Source of the DNA: Flagellimonas meridianipacifica
GTDB lineage: Bacteria; Bacteroidota; Bacteroidia; Flavobacteriales; Flavobacteriaceae
DNA length: 64,000 bases
Direction of reading: 5' to 3'
Assembly (NCBI RefSeq): GCF_003001695.1
Contig: NZ_PVYX01000002.1
Location: forward strand, 1 to 64,000
The position numbers were made by a program, and so were the translations under genes. The notes under the pieces were generated by a model, which searched no databases, had not been told where the DNA came from, and saw only the letters and a program-made list of their open reading frames with translations. Of this stretch, positions 1 through 11,079 are shown piece by piece (the first letter of the stretch is position 1; every line of letters begins with the position of its first letter).

Positions 1-113
1 TATGTGAACCTTTCCCAAATAGTTACTTTTAGATTAATTCACAACCCATTTTTGCTCTGTTTTAGGTAATTTTAAGGTATTCACTCCCCCCAATGAACTA
101 AAATTGCTCTACC

Positions 114-2048
114 ATGAATGGTAATGAGGGAAATAACCCATCCTTTATATCCAAACTCCGGCAAATTGTCCTTGACAATTTGAGGGAAGAACAATTCAGC
201 GTGGAAGACCTTGCCACTGAATATGGATTGAGTCGTTCACAACTTCATAAAAAACTCAAAAAGAGTATTGGTAAATCGGTTAGTCAGTTCATACGGGAGG
301 TTCGCCTTGACGAGGGACTGAAACTATTGAGAGAAACCGATTTGACTGTTTCGGAGGTTGCCTATGAGGTAGGTTTTGCGAGCCCTACTTATTTCAATAC
401 TTGTTTCAAGAACTACATGGGATATTCCCCTGGAGAGGTAAAAATAAGAAACAACATAGATGACTTGGAAGATATAGTACAAGTCGGTTCTTCAAATGTG
501 AAACAACCACAAAAGAGAAAATGGGTCTTTTATTCCATAGGGGCCATTATTAGTATTGCTTTGTTCTATGGTGTTATCCAAATAGGAAAGAATGTGGGTC
601 GAAGTCAAGAGGCCGAAATGGGAGTTGCTTTGGAGGGTAGGGATGGAAGTGAAAAAAAGTCCATCGCTGTATTGCCTCTTAAAAACTGGAGTGGTAATGA
701 GAATTTAGATTATATCTCAGATGGAATGACCGATGCCATCATAAACAAGTTGGCAAAAATAGAATCCATAGATAAAGTGATTCCATACACATCTGTAGCA
801 CGGTACAAAGTCATTGACAAATCCATCAAAGAAATAGCACAAGAACTGGGCGTAAACAATGTTATACAAGGGAGCTTTCAGTTAGCGGGAAACAGCGTAA
901 GTATCAAGCTGCAGATGATAGATGGTGAAAGTGAGCAACAATTTTGGGACCAAGAATATAATGAAACCTGGGTAAGCGATGAGCTTTTTAAACTTCAAGC
1001 CATGGTAGCGGAAAACATTTCAGAAACTATAGGGGTAGAAATAACCGAAACTGAAGAAAATGAAATAGCTTCCATACTTACTTCCAATAAACAGGCCTAT
1101 GACTTATACCTACAGGCGAACTATGAATGGTCAAAAGGTACTAAACTCGGCTATGACAATGCAAAAAGGTTATACAATAAAGCTGTACAAATAGATTCGA
1201 CATTTGTAGAGGCTTATGTGAATTTAAGTCTTGTATGGCATTTTGGTTCTAGTTATTGGGGTTACTATAGTCGCGATGGAAGAGAGATAGCCAAAAAATA
1301 CCTTCTAAAAGCAGGGCAAGTAGCGCCAAATAATAAAAAAGTTATTGATGCAAGACTGAGGATGGCGCTATTTAATGAATGGGATTTTGCCATGTTAGAA
1401 GAGGACTACCATAAAACCCTAATCGCCCCTCTGTATCTTTTATATACTGGGAAATATGAAGAAGCGTTGGTTTACATGAAAAATGCTGACGACTTAAAAA
1501 AGGCAGATGAGAACTTATACATTTATTGGTACGCAGAAACCCTTTTTTATAATAATAGAATGGAAGAGGCATTGGATTTGTATAAAGATTATTACGCTAT
1601 CTACAATGATGATTTTGAATGGGTTAGAAATGCTGTAAAATATCTGTATCACATGGGCGAATATCAGATAGCAAGAAAATGGCTGGATAATTTGATGAGG
1701 ATTTCCCCTGATCGACCGCCAATAATAATTTGGCTTCATGCAGTAATCAACGAATCTTTGGGGCAAGATGAGGGGGTGAATGAAATTTTGGAGCTACTAA
1801 AAGATTTTGAAAGAAAAAATAAGCCTGGTAGCCCAGCCTGGTTTACTGCCCTTTATTATTGTCATATAAAGGAATACGATACTGCCTTTTATTGGCTGAA
1901 CAAATCCTACGACAATCATGAAAATGAAATGGTATGGTTACATTCTGAGCCCTTATTGAGACCAATTAGGGAAGATGCACGCTATTTAGAGCTCCATAAA
2001 AAAGTGGGTTTTCCAGTTGCTCCCCTTGGTAAGCAGCCAGCTTTCTAA
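114..2048 (+). CDS. Membrane-spanning AraC-type regulator with TolB/FlgO-like and TPR domains
   Basis: An AraC-type helix-turn-helix domain occupies about residues 12-112, with the second-helix pattern VAYEVGFASPTYFNTCFK. One membrane segment follows at about 137-157. Residues 182-310 resemble the TolB/FlgO-type beta domain (start SIAVLPLKNWSG, then a DGMTDAI helix and an LGVNNVIQGSF strand). From about 325 to the end the protein is alpha-helical with TPR-like Tyr/Ala-rich repeats. With DNA binding in the cytosol, the C-terminal two thirds should be periplasmic, a ToxR/CadC-like layout. The ATG at 114 gives a complete N-terminal helix. Next downstream is a small secreted protein on the same strand, a possible target. 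Ligand and regulon are unknown. Confidence 0.85.
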   Translation: MNGNEGNNPSFISKLRQIVLDNLREEQFSVEDLATEYGLSRSQLHKKLKKSIGKSVSQFIREVRLDEGLKLLRETDLTVSEVAYEVGFASPTYFNTCFKNYMGYSPGEVKIRNNIDDLEDIVQVGSSNVKQPQKRKWVFYSIGAIISIALFYGVIQIGKNVGRSQEAEMGVALEGRDGSEKKSIAVLPLKNWSGNENLDYISDGMTDAIINKLAKIESIDKVIPYTSVARYKVIDKSIKEIAQELGVNNVIQGSFQLAGNSVSIKLQMIDGESEQQFWDQEYNETWVSDELFKLQAMVAENISETIGVEITETEENEIASILTSNKQAYDLYLQANYEWSKGTKLGYDNAKRLYNKAVQIDSTFVEAYVNLSLVWHFGSSYWGYYSRDGREIAKKYLLKAGQVAPNNKKVIDARLRMALFNEWDFAMLEEDYHKTLIAPLYLLYTGKYEEALVYMKNADDLKKADENLYIYWYAETLFYNNRMEEALDLYKDYYAIYNDDFEWVRNAVKYLYHMGEYQIARKWLDNLMRISPDRPPIIIWLHAVINESLGQDEGVNEILELLKDFERKNKPGSPAWFTALYYCHIKEYDTAFYWLNKSYDNHENEMVWLHSEPLLRPIREDARYLELHKKVGFPVAPLGKQPAF

Positions 2049-2244
2049 ACATAAAAACACACAAAAAGGCCATAAATGCAACGGATATTCCTTAGATGAT
2101 ACATTATTTAAACACTTTCAATTTTTTTTAAATGACTTACAATTAAACTTGTAACACATGGATACATAGTTAATATGTGTTGCGCTACGTGACTTTCAAT
2201 ATTTGTGACATCAAATAATTTATTAATCATTTAAAATTTATGTC

Positions 2245-2745
2245 ATGAAAAGTTTAGTTTTAAGTTTTGCGATTTTTACAGTTTTTCAAATTGGTTACTC
2301 ACAAGGGGATTCATTTAAAAAATCATTTGAAGATGTTACCTTAACTAACAGCTCTTATCTCTACGAGGTGAAAGACCAGAACACTCCAAAAATTGTACAA
2401 GGTTTACAATTAAAAGCTGCAAATTACGATGTCCGGGAATTAGCGGATGGTCAGAGCTATGATTCGGAAGGTATTAAAGTAATACATCGAGCTACAAATG
2501 GTTACATATCCACTGTATACAACAAAATGGGCCAAGTTGTTACTTCATGGGAACGATTTCGGGATGTGGCACCGCCAAAAAGCATTCAAAAATTGGTGGC
2601 AAAGAACTTCAAAGGATGGGAAATTGTTGGTAACAAATACATTAGTATGTATGACAAGGAAAAAGTCAAGACCAAGGTTTATAAGTTAAAACTTTCAAAG
2701 GAAGGTAGAACAAAAAGGGTAACAATAGATCTTTTGGAGCTATAA
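2245..2745 (+). CDS. Small secreted protein of unknown function
   Basis: 166 residues. The first 19 residues form a clear signal peptide ending in GYSQ, the cleavage style usual in Flavobacteriaceae. The mature part is about 145 residues with a basic C-terminal half (KVYKLKLSKEGRTKRV) and no Cys pair or catalytic motif that I recognise. It follows the membrane-spanning regulator by about 200 bp and has its own strong terminator, so it is probably transcribed as a single gene. It could be an envelope stress or surface protein, but nothing in the sequence fixes the role. Confidence 0.75.
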   Translation: MKSLVLSFAIFTVFQIGYSQGDSFKKSFEDVTLTNSSYLYEVKDQNTPKIVQGLQLKAANYDVRELADGQSYDSEGIKVIHRATNGYISTVYNKMGQVVTSWERFRDVAPPKSIQKLVAKNFKGWEIVGNKYISMYDKEKVKTKVYKLKLSKEGRTKRVTIDLLEL

Positions 2746-2760
2746 TCGGAGATTTTATTA

Positions 2761-2797
2761 AAAAAGACCTCGTATAATCATACGGGGTCTTTCTGCT
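2761..2797 (+). terminator. Rho-independent terminator
   Basis: Inverted repeat AAAGACCTCGTAT / ATACGGGGTCTTT with one G-U pair and a 4-base loop, followed by a T-rich stretch. It ends the small secreted-protein gene whose stop is at 2745. Confidence 0.85.
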
Positions 2798-2800
2798 TTT

Positions 2801-3303
2801 AAAGTAGAGCATAGAGTTAAATCAACATTGTTTCTTGGCAATGGGTTTAATTTTCTTGTTGAAATGTGGAAGGTATACAAGGTATTTCGTGGTGGATGTC
2901 AAAATACTTACAAAACCATCGTGGATTTGATTTGAAATAGTAGGTGCTTTTGCTGTTAGCAATTTCTTTGGTGTTGAAATCGCTAAGAGATTATTATGGT
3001 TTGTTAGCTGGAGTTTTAATGCGCGGTATTATGATAGACTTCATCAGTGACCTTGTTTCTCTAAAGATAGCCATGATGCTCAACCTTGTAGGGTCACTAT
3101 TTATTTCTAGGATGGGATTTTAGGCAAAACCACAAGTGTCCAACAAAATAATTAGCAAATCATCACTTTTTTGTAGGTAAATACATGTTAATATGTATTT
3201 TTGAGCCGTCTCAACTTACAATTTCAATTTCCCCAACCGAAACACTTGCTAAAATCAAGTGCTGTTATGGTATTCGTTTAAGTAACCAATTAATCTGAAT
3301 ACT
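2801..3303. other. Gene-poor stretch with a promoter at its end
   Basis: No gene that I can support. One hydrophobic frame of 59 codons (GTG 2944 to TAG 3123) exists but has no visible ribosome-binding context. The end of the stretch holds a promoter-like pair (3170-3203) and a short inverted repeat CACTTG / CAAGTG (3243-3261) in the leader of the next gene. Confidence 0.5.
3170..3203 (+). promoter_or_regulatory. Bacteroidota-type promoter
   Basis: A TTTG at 3170-3173 and TATTTTTG at 3196-3203 match the Bacteroidota -33 (TTTG) and -7 (TAnnTTTG) elements, with a 22-base spacer that is slightly long. It would start a leader of about 95 bases for the beta-helix protein. Confidence 0.5.
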
Positions 3304-5037
3304 ATGAATAAACCGTTACTATTTTTCTTTGCTTTTCTATCATTTACCATTGTAAATGGTCAGTCCTGTAATTGCGATGTGACCTTATCTGGATTGTCTT
3401 CTACAACCCTAAATTTAGTCTGGGCTTCACAAATCAGTTATTCTCCTGGGGATACCATTTGTATTCCTTCAGGGAACTATGCTGGAATTCGATTTTACGA
3501 TTTTGAAGGTGATGCAAGTAATCCGGTTGTGTTTAAGAACTGTGGTGGTCAAGTCACGCTAAATGAAACTGCCTATTCTGCTTTAGAGTTCAAGAATAGC
3601 AAGTACATTCATTTGACAGGAACCGGAGATTCTTCAGTGAACTATGGGATTAAAATAACCGGCACAGGTTCTTGGTCCATGGGAGTTGTACTTAGCGCAT
3701 TGAGTACTGATGTTGAAATAGATCATATTGAAGTGGCATCAGCAGGTTTCGCAGGCTTAATGGCGAAAACAGATCCAGATTGCAATAAATCTGAAACATG
3801 GAGGTCAAATGGGTTTATAATGAAAAACCTTGATATCCATGATAATTATATTCATGATACCGGTGGGGAAGGAATGTACATTGGATTCACCATAGGGTAT
3901 AAACTAGATGATGGAAGAAATTGCAGTGGTACCATGGTATATGGTCATTGGCTCGAAGATGTTGAAATATATGACAACGTAGTCGAGAATACAGGATGGG
4001 ACGCCATTCAAGTGAATCTAACTAGAGAGAATGGAAAAATATACGATAACACCATCTACAATTATGGAACTGATGGGAGATGGGGGCAGGCCTTTGCCAT
4101 GAGTCTAGGTGGTGGCACCTATGATGTTTACAATAACTTCATCGAAAACGGACCCTTGGAGAAAGGTTGGGGCATGCAGATCATCAATGGAGAGAGCGGT
4201 ACTAAGGTATACAACAATGTATTCATTAAACCCAAGATGCATGGTGTGTTTTTGCATAATCGTCATGAGTTCGAAGACATCACCGAAGGATATTATATCG
4301 CGAACAATACCATCATTGAACCTGAACGCGCCGGAGTCCATTATAATACCACCGTGCTTCATCCAGTAGACCCAGCTGACCTCTATAGAAATCAGAGCGA
4401 AGTACCATCCCATTTTGTGAATAATCTAGTTGTAGACCCAGGATACGATTTTGAAGGGGGAAACACTTGGAAACAAAATCAGGAGAGCTATTTTGACTTC
4501 AATGAGCGTGAAACTAGGGATAGTTTGTTAACCAACATCTATACAAACATAATGACACGTCAAATCGATACACTAGGCTTAACAGATACCGTTAACCACG
4601 ATTATAGTCCAAGTTCATCCTCATCATCAGTTGTTGACCAGGGTTCTAACCTCACCAGCTGGGGTATTACTTTTGATATGGATAATACCGCAAGACCATC
4701 TGGTTCAAATTTTGATATTGGAGCTTATGAGTTTTTGTCAAGTACTGCATTACTAGCCGGTATTCCGGAGGATATTGAATTGTTTGATGGATTATCAAAA
4801 GAACAAGAGGCAAGAACTTTGTTTTACCCTAATCCAACGAGTTCCACTTTCAGATTGGAAAATGCGAGTTATAAAAAAGTACATATGCAGCTGATTTCCT
4901 TGGACGGAAAGATTGTGTACAACGGTAATTACAGTATTGGCAGCTCTTTTAACGTAGAGCAGTTTAGAGCGGGACTATATTTTTTAAAATTAGTAACCCC
5001 AGAGAAAACTGAAGTTCATCGTTTGATTATACGATAA
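3304..5037 (+). CDS. Secreted right-handed beta-helix protein with T9SS sorting domain
   Basis: 577 residues. A signal peptide ends near VNGQS (residue 20). Residues about 50-400 show parallel beta-helix repeats of the pectate-lyase/Pbl type: recurring short strands with N-N-x-I turns such as VYNNFIEN, VYNNVFI and IANNTII. After a Ser-rich linker comes the DIGAYEF end seen in many such helices. The last ~75 residues form a type A T9SS C-terminal domain, beginning FYPNPTSSTF and ending in a short basic strand (RLIIR). The protein is expected to cross the outer membrane by T9SS and be cell-attached or released. Polysaccharide binding or cleavage is likely from the fold; the substrate is unknown. 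Confidence 0.88.
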   Translation: MNKPLLFFFAFLSFTIVNGQSCNCDVTLSGLSSTTLNLVWASQISYSPGDTICIPSGNYAGIRFYDFEGDASNPVVFKNCGGQVTLNETAYSALEFKNSKYIHLTGTGDSSVNYGIKITGTGSWSMGVVLSALSTDVEIDHIEVASAGFAGLMAKTDPDCNKSETWRSNGFIMKNLDIHDNYIHDTGGEGMYIGFTIGYKLDDGRNCSGTMVYGHWLEDVEIYDNVVENTGWDAIQVNLTRENGKIYDNTIYNYGTDGRWGQAFAMSLGGGTYDVYNNFIENGPLEKGWGMQIINGESGTKVYNNVFIKPKMHGVFLHNRHEFEDITEGYYIANNTIIEPERAGVHYNTTVLHPVDPADLYRNQSEVPSHFVNNLVVDPGYDFEGGNTWKQNQESYFDFNERETRDSLLTNIYTNIMTRQIDTLGLTDTVNHDYSPSSSSSSVVDQGSNLTSWGITFDMDNTARPSGSNFDIGAYEFLSSTALLAGIPEDIELFDGLSKEQEARTLFYPNPTSSTFRLENASYKKVHMQLISLDGKIVYNGNYSIGSSFNVEQFRAGLYFLKLVTPEKTEVHRLIIR

Positions 5038-5057
5038 GGATTGATAAATGAAGAAGC

Positions 5058-5088
5058 AAAACTCCCATCTCTATGAAGGGAGTTTTTG
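5058..5088. terminator. Bidirectional terminator between convergent genes
   Basis: Stem AAAACTCCC / GGGAGTTTT with an 11-base loop. A-rich on the left and T-rich on the right, so it can serve both the beta-helix gene (+) and gltD (-). Confidence 0.85.
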
Positions 5089-5099
5089 TTTTAAAGGAC

Positions 5100-6566
5100 C
5101 TATACTCTTGGTAAATCTCCTTCTCCTTTTAGTGGTAGATTGGAAACTCCCATTAAATAGGCATCTACATGATGGGCTGCCTGACGCCCCTCTGAAATAG
5201 CCCAAACAATTAGAGATTGGCCCCTACGCTGATCACCAGCCACAAAAACGCCAGGGACATTGGTTTTGTAGTCTTTTGAAGTAGCTTTGATATTGGTTCT
5301 TACATCCATTTCAAGGCCTAATTGCTCGGCTATTGTGGTTTCTGAACCTGTGAAACCTAATGCTAGTAAAGCCAAATCACAATCCCACTTTTTTTCCGTT
5401 CCTTCAATTTCTTTTAACTGAGGTCTTTTTCCAGGAACTTTTACCCATTCCACTTCCACGGTAAGCAAGCTCTTCAGGTTACCCTTGTCATCCCCAATGA
5501 ATTTTTTTGTGGCTATACTAAATACACGTTCTGCCCCTTCTTTGTGGGAAGAGCTGGTCCGCAATCGCATGGGCCAAAAAGGCCAAGGCTGTCCCTCGGG
5601 TCTATCTAAAGTGGCCTTGGGCATAATCTCAAAATTGGTAACGCTTTTTGCACCGTGTCGTATTGAAGTTCCAATACAATCCGAACCTGTGTCCCCTCCA
5701 CCAATCACGATTACTTGTTTGCTTTCCGCAGAAAGATTTTCCCCTTTAAATGGAATGCCATCCACTTTTCTATTGTTTTGAGGTAAAAAATCCATGGCTT
5801 GGACGACTCCTTTCAAATCTGCTCCAGGAATTGGAAGTTGGCGCCTTACCGTAGCTCCACCACATAGTACAATCGCGTCATATACATGTTTGAGGTCATT
5901 GGCAAGGATGTCAACTCCTACGTTGACTCCAGTTTCAAAAATGATTCCCTCTTTTTCCATAATCTCCAAACGTCTATCTATGATATGCTTTTCCATTTTG
6001 AAGTCTGGTATACCATAACGGAGCAACCCCCCGATTTTCTCATCTCTTTCCAAGACCGTTACACTATGCCCTGCACGATTTAATTGTTGAGCCGTAGCCA
6101 ATCCTGCCGGACCCGAACCAACAACTACCACTTTTTTACCTGTTCTTTTGTTTGGCAAAATTGGTTTTACCCATCCCTTGTCAAACGCAGTTTCCACGAT
6201 GTTCTTTTCAATGTTCTCAATGGATACGGGATCTTCATTGATTCCCAAGACACAAGCCTCTTCACAAGGTGCTGGGCACAACCGTCCAGTAAATTCCGGA
6301 AAGTTATTGGTTGAATGTAGAATTTCAGCAGCTTTTTCCCATTTTCCGCGATACACTGCATCATTAAAATCGGGGATAAGATTTCCCAAAGGACATCCAC
6401 TGTGACAAAACGGTATACCACAGTCCATACATCTAGCCCCTTGTTTTTTAATTTCACCCTCTTTTAGAGGTTGGGTGAATTCCTTATAGTTTTTTATACG
6501 CTCCTTGACAGGGGTGTAGGATTCCACCTTTCTGTCAAACTCCATGAATCCTGTTATTTTTCCCAT
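5100..6566 (-). CDS. gltD: Glutamate synthase small subunit
   Basis: 488 residues, the usual GltD length. It takes electrons from NADPH and passes them through FAD and iron-sulfur clusters to the large subunit for glutamate formation from 2-oxoglutarate and glutamine. Cys46, 49, 54 and 58 (CMDCGIPFCHSGCP) and Cys97, 101 and 105 (CPAPCEEAC) are the N-terminal cluster ligands. The FAD fold GSGPAGLA lies near residue 150 and the NAD(P)H fold GGGDTGSD near 290. It starts 7 bases after the gltB stop, so the two are one operon. Confidence 0.97.
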   Translation of the reverse strand: MGKITGFMEFDRKVESYTPVKERIKNYKEFTQPLKEGEIKKQGARCMDCGIPFCHSGCPLGNLIPDFNDAVYRGKWEKAAEILHSTNNFPEFTGRLCPAPCEEACVLGINEDPVSIENIEKNIVETAFDKGWVKPILPNKRTGKKVVVVGSGPAGLATAQQLNRAGHSVTVLERDEKIGGLLRYGIPDFKMEKHIIDRRLEIMEKEGIIFETGVNVGVDILANDLKHVYDAIVLCGGATVRRQLPIPGADLKGVVQAMDFLPQNNRKVDGIPFKGENLSAESKQVIVIGGGDTGSDCIGTSIRHGAKSVTNFEIMPKATLDRPEGQPWPFWPMRLRTSSSHKEGAERVFSIATKKFIGDDKGNLKSLLTVEVEWVKVPGKRPQLKEIEGTEKKWDCDLALLALGFTGSETTIAEQLGLEMDVRTNIKATSKDYKTNVPGVFVAGDQRRGQSLIVWAISEGRQAAHHVDAYLMGVSNLPLKGEGDLPRV

Positions 6567-6573
6567 GATAAAA

Positions 6574-9500
6574 TTATAAGGTTTGTAATTTTTCCTGTTC
6601 CAAACGAATTAACGCCTGTCTATACTCTTCAGGGAATACCTTGATGAACTTGGGCAAGGCACTCTCCCAATTTTCTAAAATGTTTTGGGCAATAGGACTT
6701 AGGGTGGCATTATAATGATTTTCGATAAGCTGCCTTAGTTCTTGGATATCACTTTCTTCTTCCACTGAAAGAAGATTCAAAGCTTCTCCATTACATCTTT
6801 GTCTGAAAGAATCGTCAATATCATAGACATAGGCAATTCCCCCGCTCATTCCGGCACCAAAGTTTCTGCCTACGGCCCCGAGAATTACTGCAACCCCTCC
6901 CGTCATGTACTCACAGCCATGGTCGCCAATGCCTTCCACAACTGCTTTTGCTCCAGAATTTCTAACACAGAAACGCTCTCCAGCCTTACCATTGATATAA
7001 GCTTCACCCGAAGTGGCACCATAAAGTGTGACGTTACCCGTTATGATGTTTTCTTCAGGTTGCAACGTGGATTTGTAAGGAACCTTGATAATAAGTTTCG
7101 CTCCGGAAAGTCCTTTGCCCAGATAATCGTTGGTATTTCCATTGACTACCATTGTAAGACCTTTAGTGGCAAAAGCACCAAAACTTTGCCCTGCGGAGCC
7201 CGTAAAATTCAACTTTAAGGTATTTTCCGGCAGTCCGTCCGCACCATAAATCTTGGATATTTCATTGCTTATGATGGCACCTACCGCTCTATCAGTATTG
7301 TGAATTGGGAAATCTAAAGTGGTTTTTTCCTTCCTAAACAAGGCAGGGTGTGCTTTGGCAATTATGTCGAACTCTATGGAATGGTTCACGGAATGTTCTT
7401 GTTTCTCAGTATTGTATAGTTTGGTCCCTTCTGGAACGTCTATTTGGTAAAGAATTGGGCTTAAATCGATACCTGAAGCCTTATAGTGCTCAATTGCTTT
7501 CTTTCTATCCAATTTTTGTACTTGCCCCACCATTTCATTGACTGTTCGGAAACCAAGTTTGGCCATAATCTCCCGAAGTTCTTGGGCAACGAAATACATG
7601 TAATTGACCACATGTTCTGGTTTACCCTTGAATTTTTTGCGTAGCTCAGGATTCTGTGTGGCTATACCGACAGGGCAGGTATTCAGATGACAAACGCGCA
7701 TCATTACACAACCGGAAGCAACCAATGGGGCTGTTGCAAATCCGAACTCTTCTGCTCCCAAAAGGCAAGCTATGGCAACATCTCTTCCGGTTTTTAGCTG
7801 GCCGTCGCACTCCAAGACAACACGGTTCCGCAAATCGTTAAGGACTAAAGTCTGTTGTGCCTCGGCAATACCCAATTCCCATGGCAATCCGGCATGTTTT
7901 AATGAGGTTAGTGGGGAAGCTCCCGTACCTCCATCAAAACCTGATATTAAAATAACATCGGCCTTAGCTTTCGAGACCCCGGCAGCGACTGTTCCAACAC
8001 CAACTTCCGAGACTAATTTCACGTTCACTCGTGCTTCTCGGTTCGCTGATTTTAAATCATAAATCAACTGGGATAAGTCTTCTATGGAATAGATATCGTG
8101 ATGGGGTGGTGGGGAAATCAGGCCTACATAGGGAGTTGAATTCCTTGTTTTGGCTATCGCCGGGTTTACTTTTGGTCCTGGCAGCTGTCCACCTTCACCT
8201 GGCTTCGCTCCTTGGGCCATTTTTATCTGGATTTCTTGAGCATTGGTCAAGTAATTGGAAGTAACACCGAATCTACCTGAGGCCACTTGTTTTATAGCAC
8301 TGTTTTTCCAATCCCCGGATTGGTTCTTGTAAAAACGGGTGGAATCTTCACCTCCTTCGCCAGAATTGCTCTTTCCTCCAATTCGGTTCATGGCTATTGC
8401 CAAGTTTTCATGTGCCTCTTTGCTTATACTTCCATAAGACATGGCACCTGTTTTAAAACGCTTAACAATTTCTGTCCATGGTTCCACTTCTTCTATTGGA
8501 ATAGGGTCATAGTTGGAGAACTCGAACAATCCTCGAATGGTCATTAGATTTTTGGACTGCTCATTGACCAATTCTGAGTATTCCTTATAAGTTCCCGGTT
8601 CGTTATTTCGTACCGCCTTTTGCAGTTTGGCCACACTGAGCGGGTTGAACATGTGCTTTTCCCCGTCTCTTCTCCAGCGATACTCTCCACCTATCTCTAA
8701 ATCAAGATTTGCGGCCAACTCCTGTTTCTTGAATGCCTTGTTATGTCTTTTGGCGATTTCTTTCTCAATCTCGTACAATCCAATTCCTTGAATACGTGTA
8801 GGGGTGTTGGGGAAATATTTTTCTACCACTTGGGTATTTATCCCAATGCATTCAAACAATTGTGAACCTCGGTAGGAGTTTAAGGTAGAAATCCCGATTT
8901 TGTTCATCACCTTAAGAATACCTTTACCAATGGCTTTGTTATAATTCTTGATGGCTTCATCGAAAGTGTACTCCGTAATATCGTTTTCCTTGATTTGTTG
9001 CCCTATTATTTCATTGACCAAATAGGGGTTAATGGCACTTGCACCAAATCCAAAAAGCAAGGCAAAATGATGAACTTCCCTTGGTTCGGCAGATTCCACA
9101 ATAATACTCAACTTGGAACGCTTGCCCATTTTTCGTAAGCCGCTGTTCACAAAAGAACACGCTAACAGAGCCGGAATAGCTGCCATTTCCGTGCTGACCA
9201 TTCTATCGGACAAAATAATGATATTGGCTCCTTGGTCAATGGCGGTTGAAGCCTGTTGCAAAATCGAATCCAAAGCTTCTTCCAATCCATTATGGCCCTT
9301 ATTTACCTCATATAACATGGATATGGATACCACTTTATAGTCAGGGCTACTGTCGTAATTTTTAATCTTATCCAAATCTTCCTTGGAAATGACAGGATTC
9401 TGGATTTTCAGTTTTCGGCAATGCACTTCGGAAAAATCAAAAATATTATGGTCGCTACCCAAGGTGAGGCTAATATCCGTTATCAATTCTTCCCGAATAC

Positions 9501-11079
9501 CATCTAGAGGAGGGTTGGTCACCTGTGCGAAAAGCTGTTTGAAGTAATTGTATATAAGTTGAGGCCTTTCCGAGAGCACTGCGATGGGTGTATCAGACCC
9601 CATAGAACCAATAGGTTCTTTGCCGTTTTTTGCCATCGGCAGGATAATGGTATTTATATCTTCTAAAGTATACCCAAAAGCGGAAGTACGTGTCTCCAAT
9701 GGAAATTCACCATAAAATACTGGACAATCATTGTAAGGAATATCTTTTAGGTGTACTAGATTATCGTTTAGCCATTTTTTATACGGATGCTTTTTGGCAA
9801 TGGATTCCTTGATTTCTTCATCATTAACAATTCTGCCTTCTTCCATGTTGACCAAGAACATTTTTCCAGGTTCCAGTCGACCGTGGAATTCTATATCCTC
9901 AGGTTCTAAATCAACCACACCCGTTTCCGAGGACATAATTACATATCCTTTTTTAGTGACCGAATATCTAGAGGGACGCAGACCATTTCTATCCAAAACG
10001 GCACCGATATAGTTTCCGTCTGTAAAAGGAATCGAAGCAGGACCATCCCAGGGCTCCATAAGGCAAGAGTTATATTCGTAGAAGGCCTTTTTGGTTTCCG
10101 ACATTTCTTCATTCTTCTCCCAAGCTTCTGGAACCAACATCATCATTACTTCAGGTAAGGAGCGACCTGTCATTAAGAGCAATTCCACTACCATGTCCAT
10201 ACTTGCGGAATCAGACTTGCCAGGTAACACAATGGGAAGTATTCGTTTAATATCTTGACCAAACCAATCGCTTTGCAAAAGTTCTTCTCTGGAACGCATT
10301 CGAGAAACATTTCCACGAAGCGTGTTGATTTCCCCATTGTGGCACATATACCTAAAGGGTTGGGCCAAATCCCAAGTGGGGAATGTGTTAGTGGAAAAAC
10401 GTTGATGGACCAAAGACAATCGTGTTACTACCCTAGGGTCCAGTAAGTCTTCATAGTATTTGCTTATATCCTGCGGGACCAACAGCCCCTTGAAGATGAT
10501 AATCTTTGTGGAAAGGCTAGGTAAATAAAAGAACTGTGATTGGGATAGTTTGCTTTCTATGATGGCATGTTCCGTGACTTTCCTTGCAATGAACAGCTTC
10601 AAATTAAATTGAAAATCATCCAAAGCATTGCCCTTAGCAACAAATACCTGTTTTACATAAGGCTCGGTTTCTTTGGCTATTCTTCCAGGAACGGAACGGT
10701 TTACTGGAACATCCCGCCATCCTAAAAGTTGCAATCCCTGCTCTTTTAAGTTATTTTCAAAGGTATCTATGCAAAACTTCCTTTGATTTTCTTTTTGAGG
10801 TAAAAAAACGTTGCCTACGGCGTACTCTCCAGGTTGAGGAAGGTCAAATTTGCATACCTCAGTAAAAAAATCATGTGGGATATCAATAAGGATACCAGCG
10901 CCATCACCTGTTTTGCCATCGGCACTAACCGCACCCCTGTGCTCCAGTTTATCTAAAATCTCTAAAGCTTTGTGAATAATATCATTGGACTTTCTTCCCT
11001 TTAGGCTACATATGAAACCTGCTCCACAGTTGTCATGTTCAAATTCCGGCAGATATAATCCTTGTTTTTTCAATCTCAT
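6574..11079 (-). CDS. gltB: Glutamate synthase large subunit
   Basis: 1501 residues. Domains in order: class II glutamine amidotransferase (about 18-430), central domain, FMN-binding synthase barrel (about 810-1190) with the 3Fe-4S ligands in [16 protein letters not shown] near residue 1120-1130, and a GXGXG beta-helix near the C-terminus. The catalytic Cys is residue 18 (DNCGAGF), so a 17-residue propeptide must be removed. It is first in the gltBD operon. A -7-like TATTTTTG lies just upstream on this strand (11096-11103), 17 bases before the start codon. Confidence 0.97.
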   Translation of the reverse strand: MRLKKQGLYLPEFEHDNCGAGFICSLKGRKSNDIIHKALEILDKLEHRGAVSADGKTGDGAGILIDIPHDFFTEVCKFDLPQPGEYAVGNVFLPQKENQRKFCIDTFENNLKEQGLQLLGWRDVPVNRSVPGRIAKETEPYVKQVFVAKGNALDDFQFNLKLFIARKVTEHAIIESKLSQSQFFYLPSLSTKIIIFKGLLVPQDISKYYEDLLDPRVVTRLSLVHQRFSTNTFPTWDLAQPFRYMCHNGEINTLRGNVSRMRSREELLQSDWFGQDIKRILPIVLPGKSDSASMDMVVELLLMTGRSLPEVMMMLVPEAWEKNEEMSETKKAFYEYNSCLMEPWDGPASIPFTDGNYIGAVLDRNGLRPSRYSVTKKGYVIMSSETGVVDLEPEDIEFHGRLEPGKMFLVNMEEGRIVNDEEIKESIAKKHPYKKWLNDNLVHLKDIPYNDCPVFYGEFPLETRTSAFGYTLEDINTIILPMAKNGKEPIGSMGSDTPIAVLSERPQLIYNYFKQLFAQVTNPPLDGIREELITDISLTLGSDHNIFDFSEVHCRKLKIQNPVISKEDLDKIKNYDSSPDYKVVSISMLYEVNKGHNGLEEALDSILQQASTAIDQGANIIILSDRMVSTEMAAIPALLACSFVNSGLRKMGKRSKLSIIVESAEPREVHHFALLFGFGASAINPYLVNEIIGQQIKENDITEYTFDEAIKNYNKAIGKGILKVMNKIGISTLNSYRGSQLFECIGINTQVVEKYFPNTPTRIQGIGLYEIEKEIAKRHNKAFKKQELAANLDLEIGGEYRWRRDGEKHMFNPLSVAKLQKAVRNNEPGTYKEYSELVNEQSKNLMTIRGLFEFSNYDPIPIEEVEPWTEIVKRFKTGAMSYGSISKEAHENLAIAMNRIGGKSNSGEGGEDSTRFYKNQSGDWKNSAIKQVASGRFGVTSNYLTNAQEIQIKMAQGAKPGEGGQLPGPKVNPAIAKTRNSTPYVGLISPPPHHDIYSIEDLSQLIYDLKSANREARVNVKLVSEVGVGTVAAGVSKAKADVILISGFDGGTGASPLTSLKHAGLPWELGIAEAQQTLVLNDLRNRVVLECDGQLKTGRDVAIACLLGAEEFGFATAPLVASGCVMMRVCHLNTCPVGIATQNPELRKKFKGKPEHVVNYMYFVAQELREIMAKLGFRTVNEMVGQVQKLDRKKAIEHYKASGIDLSPILYQIDVPEGTKLYNTEKQEHSVNHSIEFDIIAKAHPALFRKEKTTLDFPIHNTDRAVGAIISNEISKIYGADGLPENTLKLNFTGSAGQSFGAFATKGLTMVVNGNTNDYLGKGLSGAKLIIKVPYKSTLQPEENIITGNVTLYGATSGEAYINGKAGERFCVRNSGAKAVVEGIGDHGCEYMTGGVAVILGAVGRNFGAGMSGGIAYVYDIDDSFRQRCNGEALNLLSVEEESDIQELRQLIENHYNATLSPIAQNILENWESALPKFIKVFPEEYRQALIRLEQEKLQTL

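Noticed and set aside
2944-3123. Hydrophobic 59-codon frame from a GTG, which might encode a small membrane peptide
   Set aside because: Two stop codons sit right before it, no ribosome-binding context is visible, and T-rich DNA gives hydrophobic frames by chance.
4105-4413. Open frames of about 90-100 codons opposite or within the beta-helix gene
   Set aside because: They lie inside a gene with clear family marks and have no features of their own.
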